From Limimaricola soesokkakensis (GTDB taxonomy: Bacteria > Pseudomonadota > Alphaproteobacteria > Rhodobacterales > Rhodobacteraceae), in assembly GCF_900172345.1 (NCBI RefSeq), contig NZ_FWFY01000006.1, forward strand, positions 142,374 to 206,373: DNA of 64,000 bases, written 5' to 3'. The notes under the pieces are model-generated. The model made no database searches and had not been told where the DNA came from. It saw nothing but the letters and a program-made list of their open reading frames with translations. How positions within the stretch are numbered: the stretch's first letter is position 1; every line of letters begins with the position of its first letter. This document shows positions 18,944 through 29,064 of this stretch, in pieces. The position numbers were made by a program, and so were the translations under genes.

Positions 18944-19777
18944 ATGACACAGCAGAATCTCCAATGGGCAGTGCCCGTCATGCGCGCTGGCTATGCCGGT
19001 CGCGGTCTCATTTACCTTGTCGTGGCGGTGCTCTCGCTTCTGGCGATCTGGCGCGGATCGACGCCGGAGGGCACCGGCGAAGCGATGGCGTCGCTGGAGC
19101 GGGCCTGGTGGGGCATCGCGCTGCTGGCGCTGATCGCCATCGGCCTCGCGGCCTACGGGATCTGGCGCCTCGTCGCCGCCTTCTGGGATCTCGAGGCGCA
19201 TGGCAGCGAGGCCAAGGGCATCATCGCGCGGATCGGCCAGGTGGTGACCGGCCTGATCCATCTCGGCCTCGCCTTCACGGCGGCGGCGATCCTGATGCCG
19301 TCCTCCTCCGGCTCGAACGGCGGCTCCAGCCTCGACAAGTGGACCGCCAAGATCATGCAGATGCCCTTCGGCCAGTGGATCGTCGGCATTGCCGGGCTGA
19401 TCGGCCTCGGCGCGGGCATCTATTACATTTGGAAGGGCGTCTCGCACAAATACATGGAGAACCTGCGTGCCAAGCCGATGACGCTGAAGCTGCAACCGGC
19501 GCTGACCACCGGTCTCGTCGCCAATGGTGCAGTGATCGCCATCGTCGGCTTCCTCTTGGCCTATGCGGCATGGACGCTGAACCCCAGCGAGGCCGGCGGC
19601 CTGGCCGAGGCCTTCGACTGGCTGCGCGAGAAACCTTACGGAACGGTGCTCGTGACCGCTCTCGCGGTGGGGCTTCTGGGCTTTTCGCTATTTTGCTTCG
19701 TCAACGCCGTCTACCGGATCGTGCCGAAGCTGAAGACTGACGACATGGAGACGCTGGCACGCCGCCTCGCCTCCTAA
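18944..19777 (+). CDS. DUF1206 family membrane protein
   Basis: A 277-residue inner-membrane protein with six or more hydrophobic segments arranged as three repeated two-helix units, each introduced by a motif like [32 protein letters not shown] and [19 protein letters not shown]. That pattern is the DUF1206 domain repeat. Function unknown in the family. The ATG at 18944 follows a hairpin; an in-frame ATG at 18902 would put the start inside that hairpin. The stop overlaps the convergent transglycosylase stop by four bases. Confidence 0.75.
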   Translation: MTQQNLQWAVPVMRAGYAGRGLIYLVVAVLSLLAIWRGSTPEGTGEAMASLERAWWGIALLALIAIGLAAYGIWRLVAAFWDLEAHGSEAKGIIARIGQVVTGLIHLGLAFTAAAILMPSSSGSNGGSSLDKWTAKIMQMPFGQWIVGIAGLIGLGAGIYYIWKGVSHKYMENLRAKPMTLKLQPALTTGLVANGAVIAIVGFLLAYAAWTLNPSEAGGLAEAFDWLREKPYGTVLVTALAVGLLGFSLFCFVNAVYRIVPKLKTDDMETLARRLAS

Positions 19778-20373
19778 CGGCCCAGAATCGCTTTCACATA
19801 ATGCTGCGTCTCGGCATAGGGCGGGACGCCGCCATACTTCTGCACGGCGCCGGGCCCGGCATTATAGGCCGCGAGCGCGAGGCGCCAATCGCCGAAGGCG
19901 TCGTGCTGCATCCTGAGATAGCGCGCACCGCCTTCGAGATTCTGGCGCGGGTCCGTCGGATCGACACTCAAAAGCCGTGCCGTATCGGGCATCAGCTGCG
20001 CCAAGCCCAGCGCGCCCACCCGGCTTACCGCACCGGCGTTCCACCCGCTTTCCTGCTGCACGAGGCGCAAGAACAGGTCTTCGGGGATGCGATGCTTGCG
20101 GGCCGCGTCGCGGGCCAACGTGAGATAGGGCCCGGCATAGCGGCCGGTAAAGGCCGGAGCCGCCACGACCTGCAACTCCTGCGGTATTTCGGCACGAGGC
20201 GGCTGCAGCCGAGAAGAGCTCGCATATTGCGAGGCGGCCCGGCCGTCGAGCACGTTGAGTTGCGAGGCGAAGAGGCCCGGGGCCGAGCTGGTCGAGACCC
20301 GGTCGGCCGAGGCCGGTGTTGCGCAAAAAAGGCTCAGCGCCGCCAGCGCGGCGCCCGTCAGGTAATGGTACAT
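19774..20373 (-). CDS. Secreted lytic transglycosylase (SLT family)
   Basis: Cleaves peptidoglycan glycan strands with 1,6-anhydro product formation, in the periplasm. 199 residues: signal peptide ([23 protein letters not shown]), a low-complexity linker, and the SLT domain at about residues 75-195. The domain contains [20 protein letters not shown] (catalytic Glu in QESG) and [13 protein letters not shown], then [20 protein letters not shown]. The start at 20373 is fixed by GGAGGGACGCG. The anhydro sugars it releases are the substrate of anmK, found 700 bases away, though not in one operon. Confidence 0.9.
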   Translation of the reverse strand: MYHYLTGAALAALSLFCATPASADRVSTSSAPGLFASQLNVLDGRAASQYASSSRLQPPRAEIPQELQVVAAPAFTGRYAGPYLTLARDAARKHRIPEDLFLRLVQQESGWNAGAVSRVGALGLAQLMPDTARLLSVDPTDPRQNLEGGARYLRMQHDAFGDWRLALAAYNAGPGAVQKYGGVPPYAETQHYVKAILGR

Positions 20374-20546
20374 CGCGTCCCTCCGTTCCACCGGCTGGTT
20401 CCGGCGCTGGTGCGTTCGCTGCGCTCACGCTAGCCGGGTTCGTGGCGGAAAGGGAAGCCGGAACCGGCGTTTCCCCTGTCATCCGATGCGCGCGGCGCAT
20501 ATTGTCGGCGCAACGAAATACGAGATTCGACAAGGCAGGAGGCGTT

Positions 20547-21053
20547 ATGGCCGGTTCCGTGAACAAGGTGATCCTCATCGGCAATCTGGGCCGCGACCCG
20601 GAGGTGCGGACCTTCCAGAATGGCGGCAAGGTGGTGAACCTGCGCGTCGCCACCTCCGAGACATGGAAGGACCGCAATACCGGCGAGCGTCGCGAGCGCA
20701 CCGAATGGCATTCGGTCGCGATCTTCAACGAGCCGCTGGGCCGGATCGCCGAGCAATATCTCAAGAAGGGCTCGACCGTTTATCTCGAGGGCCAGCTGGA
20801 AACCCGCAAGTGGCAGGACCAGCAGGGCAACGACCGCTATTCCACCGAGGTGGTGCTGCGGCCCTTCACCGGCAACCTCACCCTGCTCGGCGGCCGCGGC
20901 GATGGCGGTTCGGGCGGCGGTTATGGCGGCGATGACCGGGGCGGCTATGGCGGCGGCTCGGGTGGCTATGACGACCGCGGCGGCTATGGCGACAGCAACC
21001 AGGGCGGCAGCGGCGGTGGCAGCCGCGATATCGACGACGAGATTCCGTTCTGA
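20547..21053 (+). CDS. ssb: Single-stranded DNA-binding protein
   Basis: Coats single-stranded DNA in replication, repair and recombination. 168 residues: OB fold ([21 protein letters not shown] to about residue 110), a Gly/Tyr/Asp-rich disordered linker (repeats of GGYGG, about residues 115-160), and the acidic tip DDEIPF that binds partner proteins. GGCAGGAGG precedes the ATG at 20547. Divergent from the transglycosylase gene with a 173-base shared upstream region. A clear terminator follows. Confidence 0.97.
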   Translation: MAGSVNKVILIGNLGRDPEVRTFQNGGKVVNLRVATSETWKDRNTGERRERTEWHSVAIFNEPLGRIAEQYLKKGSTVYLEGQLETRKWQDQQGNDRYSTEVVLRPFTGNLTLLGGRGDGGSGGGYGGDDRGGYGGGSGGYDDRGGYGDSNQGGSGGGSRDIDDEIPF

Positions 21054-21077
21054 GATCGGCCCCTTCCGACGACCAGG

Positions 21078-21110
21078 CGCCGCCCCCTTCGGGGCGGCGT
21101 CTTTCGTTTT
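21078..21110 (+). terminator. Rho-independent terminator of ssb
   Basis: CGCCGCCCC - CTTC - GGGGCGGCG, then GTCTTTCGTTTT. The stem is 9 bp with a tetraloop and a T-rich tail. It extends to the stop of the convergent anmK gene at 21109. Confidence 0.85.
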
Positions 21111-22233
21111 AGCCCAGCGCCACCGCGAGTTCGCCGGGACGGCTGAGCGTGCCGCCGCCCACCGCCGCGCGCACGCCGGTGGTGCCCGGAGCCGAGGTCG
21201 GCAACCCGCGCGCCACGCGCACGGCGAGATAGGCGAAGGCCTGCGCTTCCAGCATGTCGCCGTCGAGCCCCACTGCCTCGACCGGCGCGACCGGGCAGTC
21301 GCAGCCTGCCGCGATCATCTTCATCATCACCGGGTTGTGGCGCCCGCCGCCCGTCGCCAGCAGCCGGTCGGGCGGTGTCGGGCAATGCTCCATGCCGCGC
21401 ATCACGCCTGCGGCAACGCAGGCGGTAAGCGTCGCCGCCGCATCCGCATCCGACAGGTTGGTCACCTCGCGCGACAACCCGGCAAAGGCATCGCGGTCGA
21501 GCGATTTCGGCGCCATGCGGAAGAAATGCGGGTGCTGCAGGAAGCGCTCCACGATGGCGTCCTTCACCTCGCCCTTGGCGGCCAGCGCCCCACCCTCGTC
21601 CAGCGCCCAGCCCAGCCGCGATCGCACGAGATCGTTGATCGGCGCATTGGCGGGGCCGGTGTCGAAGGCCAGCAGCGCGCCCTCGGCCTCGGGGCGGGCG
21701 AAGCCCGGATCGGCAAAGGTCAGATTGCCGACACCGCCGAGATTGAGAAATGCCAGCGGCGCCTCGGCGCCCACGAATTTCGCCAGCGCGAAATGGTAGA
21801 ACGGCGCCAGCGGCGCGCCTTCGCCGCCGAAGCGCACATCCGAGCTGCGGAAATCCCAGACCACGGGCACGCCCAGCGCCTCGGCGAGGATTGCGCCGGA
21901 ACCGGCCTGATGCGTGCCGCGTCCCTTGGGATCATGCGCCAGCGTCTGGCCATGAAACCCGATCAGATCGACGCCATCGAAGCCGGACAAGATCTCGGCA
22001 TGGGCGGTCTCGACCACCTCCGCCGCCGCCTCGACCGCCTCGCCCTCCCACAGGCCGAGAGCGGCGCGCAGCACCTCGCGCTCGGCCTCCGAATAGGGCC
22101 TGTAGGCGCTCTCGCCAAAGCCGAAGACGGTCTCGCCATCGGTTTCGATGATGGCGGCGTCGACCCCGTCGAGCGAGGTGCCCGACATCGCGCCCAAGGC
22201 CCTGATCCTGTCGCCTGTTCCGATCCGCCGCAT
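21109..22233 (-). CDS. anmK: Anhydro-N-acetylmuramic acid kinase
   Basis: Phosphorylates and opens 1,6-anhydroMurNAc from cell-wall turnover to MurNAc-6-phosphate. 374 residues. [21 protein letters not shown] is the ATP-binding N-terminal signature of Anm[34 protein letters not shown] and ATGGGRHNP are its other conserved blocks. Divergent from tyrS with 63 bases between, as is common in alphaproteobacteria. Function inferred from family. Confidence 0.93.
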   Translation of the reverse strand: MRRIGTGDRIRALGAMSGTSLDGVDAAIIETDGETVFGFGESAYRPYSEAEREVLRAALGLWEGEAVEAAAEVVETAHAEILSGFDGVDLIGFHGQTLAHDPKGRGTHQAGSGAILAEALGVPVVWDFRSSDVRFGGEGAPLAPFYHFALAKFVGAEAPLAFLNLGGVGNLTFADPGFARPEAEGALLAFDTGPANAPINDLVRSRLGWALDEGGALAAKGEVKDAIVERFLQHPHFFRMAPKSLDRDAFAGLSREVTNLSDADAAATLTACVAAGVMRGMEHCPTPPDRLLATGGGRHNPVMMKMIAAGCDCPVAPVEAVGLDGDMLEAQAFAYLAVRVARGLPTSAPGTTGVRAAVGGGTLSRPGELAVALG

Positions 22234-22296
22234 CGCGCTTTCCCTCGCCCCGCTTGATGCCTATAGAGTGGCGCGACCAAGAGAGGGGCACAAGAC

Positions 22297-23547
22297 ATGA
22301 CCTACCACCCCAAGAGCGACTTCATGTCCGTGATGATCGAGCGCGGCTATCTTGCCGACTGCACCGATTACCAGGGCTTGGACGAGGCGCTGTCGAGGGG
22401 GGTCGTGCCCGCCTATATCGGCTATGACGCTACCGCGGCGTCGCTGCATGTGGGCCACCTGCTCAACGTGATGATGCTGCGCTGGCTGCAGAAGACCGGG
22501 CACAAGCCGATCACCCTGATGGGCGGCGGCACCACCAAGGTGGGCGATCCGAGCTTCCGCTCGGACGAACGGCCGCTGCTGGGCCCGGACCAGATCGCGT
22601 CGAACATCGCCGGTATGCAGAAGGTCTTCGCGCGCTACCTCTCCTATGGCGAGGGGCCGACCGACGCCCTCATGCTCGACAACGCCGAGTGGCTCGACAA
22701 CCTCAACTACCTAGAGTTCCTGCGCGACATCGGGCGGCATTTCTCGGTCAACCGGATGCTGAGCTTCGAGAGCGTGAAGTCGAGGATCGACCGCGAGCAG
22801 TCGCTGTCCTTCCTCGAATTCAACTACATGGTCCTCCAAGCCTACGACTTTCTCGAACTGAACCGCCGCTATGGCTGCGTGCTGCAGATGGGCGGCTCGG
22901 ACCAGTGGGGCAACATCGTCAACGGCATCGACCTGACGCGCCGCGTGCTCGACCACGAGATCTACGGGCTGACCTCGCCGCTGCTGACCACTTCGGACGG
23001 CCGCAAGATGGGCAAGAGCGCCGGTGGCGCGGTCTGGCTCAACGAGGATATGCTGAGCCCTTACGAGTTCTGGCAGTTCTGGCGCAACACCACCGATGCC
23101 GATGTCGGTCGCTTCCTCAAGCTCTATACCGAGCTGCCGGTGGCGGAGTGCGAGCGCCTTGGCGCGTTGTCCGGCTCCGAGATCAACGAGGCCAAGATCG
23201 TGCTGGCCGACGAGGTCACGGCGCTGCTGCATGGTCGCGAGGCCGCCGAGACCGCGAAGGCCACGGCGCGCGAGGTGTTCGAGAAGGGCGGCGTGGGTGA
23301 CGACCTGCCGACGCTTACCCTGACCGAGGCCGAGGTGGCCGAGGGCATTTCGGTGGTGCAGCTGATCGTGCGCGCCGGGCTTGCCGCCTCGGGCAAGGAA
23401 GCCAAGCGGCTGATCTCTGACAACGGGGCAAGGCTCGACGACGCGCCGCTGACCGATGCCGGTCTGATGATCGACCGCGCGGCGCTGACCGCGCCGATCA
23501 AGCTCTCTGCGGGCAAGAAGCGTCACGCGCTGGTGCGGCTGGGCTAA
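22297..23547 (+). CDS. tyrS: Tyrosyl-tRNA synthetase
   Basis: Charges tRNA-Tyr. 416 residues of the TyrRS-Z-like class Ic type: [18 protein letters not shown] holds the HIGH-type motif (HVGH). [12 protein letters not shown] binds tyrosine, and [15 protein letters not shown] carries the KMSKS equivalent KMGKS. A C-terminal S4-like RNA-binding domain runs from about residue 350 ([23 protein letters not shown]). A strong terminator follows. Confidence 0.96.
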   Translation: MTYHPKSDFMSVMIERGYLADCTDYQGLDEALSRGVVPAYIGYDATAASLHVGHLLNVMMLRWLQKTGHKPITLMGGGTTKVGDPSFRSDERPLLGPDQIASNIAGMQKVFARYLSYGEGPTDALMLDNAEWLDNLNYLEFLRDIGRHFSVNRMLSFESVKSRIDREQSLSFLEFNYMVLQAYDFLELNRRYGCVLQMGGSDQWGNIVNGIDLTRRVLDHEIYGLTSPLLTTSDGRKMGKSAGGAVWLNEDMLSPYEFWQFWRNTTDADVGRFLKLYTELPVAECERLGALSGSEINEAKIVLADEVTALLHGREAAETAKATAREVFEKGGVGDDLPTLTLTEAEVAEGISVVQLIVRAGLAASGKEAKRLISDNGARLDDAPLTDAGLMIDRAALTAPIKLSAGKKRHALVRLG

Positions 23548-23574
23548 GACGACAGATCCAACATGGTGATGGCG

Positions 23575-23602
23575 AGGGCGGCGAAAGCCGCCCTTTCCTT
23601 TT
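23575..23602 (+). terminator. Rho-independent terminator of tyrS
   Basis: AGGGCGGC - GAAA - GCCGCCCT followed by TTCCTTTT: an 8-bp stem closed by a GNRA tetraloop with a T-rich tail, 27 bases after the tyrS stop. Confidence 0.85.
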
Positions 23603-23673
23603 GGACCAACCCGGCCCGCCGCAAGGAACCATGCCATCCCCCTCCCGTTGGCCTGCCATCAGGGAGAGTTTTC

Positions 23674-24321
23674 ATGAAGGATGCCCTCGGACAACCGATC
23701 GATGCGGAGCGGCCCTATCTTCTGCTGCTGCTCGCCGGGCTCGGCTTTTTCGGCTGCGCCTCGCTCGTCGGCGGCACCATCGCCGCGCAGATCGTCGTGC
23801 CGGGACATGACTGGATCGCCGACACGATCAGCGATCTCGGCGCGGGCGAATGGGAGATCATCATGGATGTCGCGCTCTACGGTTTTGCCGCGGGGCTCTT
23901 CGCCATGGCGCTGGCGGCGTCGCATGCGCATCTGGGCGGCATCGGCTGGTCCGCAGGCGTCGTGTCGCTCGCGATTCTCGCGGCGCTGGTCGTGGTGGTC
24001 GGCGCCCGAAACGAATACGGCGATGGGGATAGCGATGGCGTCGTCATCCACATATATCTCGTCTACGGGCTCGGCGCGCTGTTCCTCGCGGCACCGCTCA
24101 GCATGGCGGCGGGGTTCGGACGCGACCATCCTTGGGCCCGGCTGGCCCTGATCGGTCTCGCGATCGCATGGGCGGTCGGCGTGCCGCTGTTCCTGATGGC
24201 GCCCACGACGATCGACGGGCTGGCCGAGCGGATCCTCGGCCTCATCGCCTGCGCCATCCTCGCGGTGATGGCATATGTGTTCTGGCGTCGCGGGCTCGAT
24301 GCCCGCGAGGGCCGGCACTAA
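23674..24321 (+). CDS. DUF998-like integral membrane protein
   Basis: 215 residues with about six hydrophobic segments: LLLLLAGLGFFGCASLVGG, the stretch around VALYGFAAGLFAMALAAS, VVSLAILAALVVVVGA, and three more. The pattern DWIADTISDLGAGEW after the first segment resembles the DUF998 hallmark (SxLG). Function is not known. Start at 23674 is supported by AGGGAG; the longer frame begins within the tyrS terminator. It converges with the DUF3179 gene, the two stops overlapping by four bases. Confidence 0.65.
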   Translation: MKDALGQPIDAERPYLLLLLAGLGFFGCASLVGGTIAAQIVVPGHDWIADTISDLGAGEWEIIMDVALYGFAAGLFAMALAASHAHLGGIGWSAGVVSLAILAALVVVVGARNEYGDGDSDGVVIHIYLVYGLGALFLAAPLSMAAGFGRDHPWARLALIGLAIAWAVGVPLFLMAPTTIDGLAERILGLIACAILAVMAYVFWRRGLDAREGRH

Positions 24322-25280
24322 CCGCCGAGCATCCATTCCCCGTCTGGCCAAAAGGCGTGAAAGGCAAAGGCGAAGAGCACGTCGTGGGGAAGGTCCCGGC
24401 CCTGCGCGTCGCGCACCCGGACATTGCCCACGTCGCGGCCTTGCGCGACCTGCGCCGCATCGAGCGCGCTGGCCTGCCCGGCCTCCCAAGTGATCGTGAC
24501 GCCCGCCTCCGTCACGGTTCCCGCCTCCCGCAGCCGTGAGAACGGCCAAGCACGGTCACCGACGCGCACCACCCGCATCAGAGGCGCGATGCCATGCGGC
24601 GGCATCTCGCCCCCGTAGAGGAAGGGTCGCGAGGAGCTGTCATAGCTCACATAAGGGTTGCGCCCATAGGCCCGGCTCCAATCCGGCTCGTCCATTACCA
24701 GCCCGTCCGGATAGGCCACCCGGAACCGCTCCCAGCTATCCATCCAGGCGGGCAGCAATTCCAGTTCGGCCCCGGTCATTTCGCCGACGATGCCGGTGCC
24801 GATGGCCTGCTGCCACCAGCTTTCGGTTTGGCGGTCATACATCACCATGTCCGAGGCGCGCAGCATGCCCGAGACTCCGAAGGACAGCGTCTGCCCCGCG
24901 ACCCGGCGGTCGAACACCATGCCGGAATTACACAGTGGGCAATAGGTGACGGCTACCGGCACCCCGCCGGCCGTGTCGTTGACGATCTCGTGCCACAGCA
25001 GGTAGCGGATCGGATAGGCCCGGGCCGGACCGCCGGGGGCCGGCCAGACCATGACCGGCTCGGTCGCCCCCAGTCGCGTCTCCGAGTCCGCGGGGATCAT
25101 CCTCGGCTCGTCGATCGCCGGGATGCCATCCTTGGGTGGGCCACCGGACATGATCTCGGACCAGTCGGAAATGCTGGTCTCGGTGAAATCGGTGTCCGGC
25201 CATTGGCCTTGCCAGCGTGCCGGCTCGGCGCTGGCCGCCCCGGCCAGAGCGATGGCAGCGATAATCGTCCAGATGCGCAT
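24318..25280 (-). CDS. DUF3179 domain secreted protein
   Basis: 320 residues with a signal peptide (MRIWTIIAAIALAGAASA). The core matches DUF3179: PIRYLLWHEIVNDTAGGVPVAVTYCPLCNSGMVFDRRV, in which the CPLC pair is the family hallmark, then LSFGVSGMLRASDMVMYDRQTESWW. Two Cys and several His suggest metal or redox chemistry, but the family has no established function. GGGAGGACGCGAC precedes the ATG at 25280. Divergent from fur. Confidence 0.8.
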   Translation of the reverse strand: MRIWTIIAAIALAGAASAEPARWQGQWPDTDFTETSISDWSEIMSGGPPKDGIPAIDEPRMIPADSETRLGATEPVMVWPAPGGPARAYPIRYLLWHEIVNDTAGGVPVAVTYCPLCNSGMVFDRRVAGQTLSFGVSGMLRASDMVMYDRQTESWWQQAIGTGIVGEMTGAELELLPAWMDSWERFRVAYPDGLVMDEPDWSRAYGRNPYVSYDSSSRPFLYGGEMPPHGIAPLMRVVRVGDRAWPFSRLREAGTVTEAGVTITWEAGQASALDAAQVAQGRDVGNVRVRDAQGRDLPHDVLFAFAFHAFWPDGEWMLGG

Positions 25281-25323
25281 GTCGCGTCCTCCCCCGGGCC
25301 CAGCCTGCCCGACGCTTGGCACC

Positions 25324-25355
25324 GCCGTCACCCTGCCTCACCGCAAGGTGACGGC
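25324..25355. repeat. 9-bp inverted repeat upstream of fur
   Basis: GCCGTCACC (25324-25332) and GGTGACGGC (25347-25355), a perfect repeat with a 14-base spacer in the 141-base divergent region between the DUF3179 gene and fur. It could be an operator or an RNA hairpin; it does not resemble the AT-rich Fur box. Confidence 0.35.
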
Positions 25356-25421
25356 GCGCGAGACGGCGTGTACCCTCAGGGTGGCGCCGCCGTGACGAAC
25401 CGGCTAGACGGGCCGCGAGAC

Positions 25422-25856
25422 ATGCCACGGACCACGCCCATGCCCAAGACCATCCTGAAGCGCTGCGAGCAGAACGGCCTGCGCCTGACCGAACAGCGCC
25501 GGGTGATCGCGCAGGTACTGGAGGCGGCGGACGACCATCCCGATGTCGAGGAGCTGCACGCCCGCGCCGCCGCCGAGGATGCGCGGATCTCGCTGGCCAC
25601 GGTTTATCGCACGGTGAAGCTGTTCGAGGAGGCGGGCATCCTCGAAAAGCACGAGTTCGGCGACGGGCGTGCCCGTTACGAGACCACCGACCGCGAGCAT
25701 CACGACCACCTGATCGACATGCATTCGGGCGAGGTGATCGAGTTCGTCGATGACGAGATCGAGGCGCTGCAGGAGCGCATCGCCGAGCGGCTCGGCTACA
25801 AGCTGATCGGGCACAGGCTCGAACTCTACGGCGTACCCGCCAAGAAAGAGAGCTGA
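25422..25856 (+). CDS. fur: Fur/Mur family metal-dependent repressor
   Basis: Regulates metal homeostasis genes (iron in Fur, manganese in Mur) by metal-dependent DNA binding. 144 residues: winged helix with LRLTEQRRVIAQVLEAADDH and ISLATVYRTVKLFEEAGI, then EFGDGRARYET and HHDHLIDMHSGEVIEF supplying metal ligands. The C-terminus ends HRLELYGVPAKKES and has no CxxC pair, as in many alphaproteobacterial Fur/Mur proteins; iron versus manganese specificity cannot be told from sequence. The ATG at 25422 was chosen; the ATG at 25440 is an alternative. The next gene starts one base after the stop, so they are co-transcribed. Confidence 0.88.
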   Translation: MPRTTPMPKTILKRCEQNGLRLTEQRRVIAQVLEAADDHPDVEELHARAAAEDARISLATVYRTVKLFEEAGILEKHEFGDGRARYETTDREHHDHLIDMHSGEVIEFVDDEIEALQERIAERLGYKLIGHRLELYGVPAKKES

Positions 25857-25857
25857 G

Positions 25858-26748
25858 ATGGAGAACCTGCGCGGCAGTCTTCTCATGGTCGCGGCGATGC
25901 TCGGCTTCGCGCTCGAGGACATGTTCATCAAGCTCCTCGCCGGCGCACTGCCGGTGGGCCAGATCCTGATGCTGCTGGGCCTAGGCGGCGGGCTGGCCTT
26001 CGCGCTGATGGCCCGTGCGCGGGACGAGGCGCTGTGGTCGCCCGATTTCCTGCATCCCGCCGTGATGGCGCGCAATCTGGGCGAGGTGATCGGAACGGGA
26101 AGCTTCATCACCGCCGTCGCGCTTTCGCCGCTCGCCACGGCCACCGCGATCGCGCAGTCCATCCCGCTTCTGGTGACGCTGGGCGCGGCGCTGTTCTTCT
26201 CGGAGCCGGTGGGCTGGCGGCGCTGGAGCGCGATATGTGCGGGCCTCGTCGGCGTGCTGCTGGTGATCCGCCCCGGCGCCGACGGCTTCACCCCGATGTC
26301 GCTCTTCGCGCTCCTGGGCGCGATCGGACTGGCAGGCCGCGACCTCGCCTCGCGCCGGGTGCCGCGCGCGATCTCGTCGACCAAGCTGTCGGTCTATGCC
26401 TTCCTGATCCTCGTTCCGGTGGGCTACGCGATGGTTCTCGTCGCCGGAGAGCGGCTGGTCCAACCCAACCCGACCCAGCTGGCGATGCTGGCGGGCGGCG
26501 TCGTGATCGGCGTGGCGGCCTATTACATGCTCACCGCCGCGACGCGGATGGGCGAGGTCTCGGTGATCGCGCCCTACCGCTATACCCGCCTCATCTTCGC
26601 GCTGGTGATCGCCGTCTCGGTCTTCGGGGAACGGCCCGACGCGCTCACCTATCTCGGGGCCGCGATCATCGTCGGCTCGGGGATCTACACGCTTCTTCGC
26701 GAGGCTCGGCTCAGGCGCGCTTCACGCCGGGTCACGCCCGCGTTATAG
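25858..26748 (+). CDS. EamA family DMT transporter
   Basis: 296 residues with ten hydrophobic segments in two five-helix EamA repeats (about residues 5-135 and 145-285), the drug/metabolite transporter architecture. Substrate unknown. The ATG directly follows the fur stop (TGAGATG), so translation is probably coupled. A metal link through fur is possible but unsupported by sequence. Confidence 0.85.
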   Translation: MENLRGSLLMVAAMLGFALEDMFIKLLAGALPVGQILMLLGLGGGLAFALMARARDEALWSPDFLHPAVMARNLGEVIGTGSFITAVALSPLATATAIAQSIPLLVTLGAALFFSEPVGWRRWSAICAGLVGVLLVIRPGADGFTPMSLFALLGAIGLAGRDLASRRVPRAISSTKLSVYAFLILVPVGYAMVLVAGERLVQPNPTQLAMLAGGVVIGVAAYYMLTAATRMGEVSVIAPYRYTRLIFALVIAVSVFGERPDALTYLGAAIIVGSGIYTLLREARLRRASRRVTPAL

Positions 26749-28056
<1,308 letters not shown>

Positions 28057-28077
28057 GTTCGCGCCCAGTAAAGAATG

Positions 28078-28107
28078 AAAGGGCCGCGACAGATGCCGCG
28101 GCCCTTT
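28078..28107. terminator. Bidirectional terminator between eno and the PRC-barrel gene
   Basis: AAAGGGCCGCG - 8-base loop - CGCGGCCCTTT, an 11-bp perfect stem with A and T ends that can terminate transcription from both sides. It serves eno (plus) and the convergent PRC gene (minus, stop at 28141). Confidence 0.85.
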
Positions 28108-28140
28108 GTACGTGTCCGGGGCGTCAAGCCCCGAGCGCCA

Positions 28141-28620
28141 TCAGTTCCACCAGTTGTAGTAGCCCTCATTGGCCTCCGGCAGCGCTTCGAGCTGCTCCTG
28201 GCTCATTCGCGTGACGAGCGAGAAGTCACCGCCGACATAGTCACCGGCCAGACGCACCTCGCTGAAGTCCAGAACGACCTCCTCGTCGCCGATATCGAGC
28301 CAACCGCCGGTCTCGATCACGAGGCCGATCATCTGGCCGTCGGCGGAGATCACGATGTCCTCAACCTCGCCGATCTCTTCCCATTCGGCATCGACTTCCT
28401 CGTAATAGGGCGTGTCGACCCAGACCGTCTCGTCATATTCCGCCTCGAGCGTGTAGACGTTCGAGCCAATCAGGCTTTCCGCGCGGATCGTGTTCGACAG
28501 GTTGTCGGCAGTCAGGCGGCCCGAGCCCATGCCCATCTCGGTATGGGCTTCGGCAAGAGCGCCGCCGGCAGCCATGGTGAGTCCGAGAGCGAGAGCGGTG
28601 GTGTTCATCATGCGGGTCAT
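28141..28620 (-). CDS. Secreted PRC-barrel domain protein
   Basis: 159 residues: signal peptide (MTRMMNTTALALGLTMAAGGALA) followed by a PRC-barrel, visible as SLIGSNVYTLEAEYDE, then GEVEDIVISADGQMIGLVIETGGWLDIGDEEVVL. Very acidic and ends NWWN. PRC barrels bind RNA or RNA-linked proteins in the cytoplasm (RimM) but exported versions in this bacterial group have no known role. AAGGAAACGTC supports the ATG at 28620. Divergent from the TusA-like gene. Confidence 0.8.
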   Translation of the reverse strand: MTRMMNTTALALGLTMAAGGALAEAHTEMGMGSGRLTADNLSNTIRAESLIGSNVYTLEAEYDETVWVDTPYYEEVDAEWEEIGEVEDIVISADGQMIGLVIETGGWLDIGDEEVVLDFSEVRLAGDYVGGDFSLVTRMSQEQLEALPEANEGYYNWWN

Positions 28621-28701
28621 GACGTTTCCTTCTTCTTGCGTTTTCATATTCGGCGGGTCAACGATGCCCGCCGCCACCAGTTCCAAGACGAGGCCGATCC
28701 C

Positions 28702-28947
28702 TTGACCGTGACACCGCTTTCTCCCGACCCGAGGCACTACGATGCCCGCGGGCTCATCTGTCCGCTGCCGGTGCTCAAGGCGCGAAAGATCCTCGCCGGG
28801 ATGGCGCAAGGCGAGGTCCTCGAAATCATCTGCGACGATCCCGTGGCGCGGATCGACCTACCCCATTTCTGCGCCGAGGCGGGGCATGAGCATCTGGGCC
28901 TGGTCGAAGAAGATGGCGCGCAGCGGCATCGCATCCGCCACGGCTGA
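28702..28947 (+). CDS. TusA/SirA family sulfur-carrier protein
   Basis: 81 residues. DARGLICPLPVLKARKIL is the TusA signature with the persulfide-carrying Cys in the CP motif. The two-layer sandwich continues GEVLEIICDDPVARIDLPHFC and ends with a second strand pair. TusA relays sulfur for tRNA 2-thiouridine, molybdenum cofactor or other pathways. The likely start is TTG at 28702, since GAGG lies 8 bases upstream; GTG at 28708 is an alternative. A strong terminator follows. Confidence 0.82.
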   Translation: MTVTPLSPDPRHYDARGLICPLPVLKARKILAGMAQGEVLEIICDDPVARIDLPHFCAEAGHEHLGLVEEDGAQRHRIRHG

Positions 28948-29009
28948 GCGAACGAAAGCGGTTGTTTCGTTCCGCTGCAGCGGCGATCCAAGTGTAGTCC
29001 CGAATAAGA

Positions 29010-29046
29010 AAGGCCGGGCAGGTTTCCCTGCCCGGCCTTCTTGTTT
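29010..29046. terminator. Bidirectional terminator between the TusA-like gene and rne
   Basis: AAGGCCGGGCAGG - TTTC - CCTGCCCGGCCTT, a perfect 13-bp stem with tetraloop and a T-rich tail (CTTGTTTC). It serves the TusA-like gene on the plus strand and rne (stop at 29065) on the minus strand. Confidence 0.88.
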
Positions 29047-29064
29047 CTGCTCAGCCAGCCCGGC

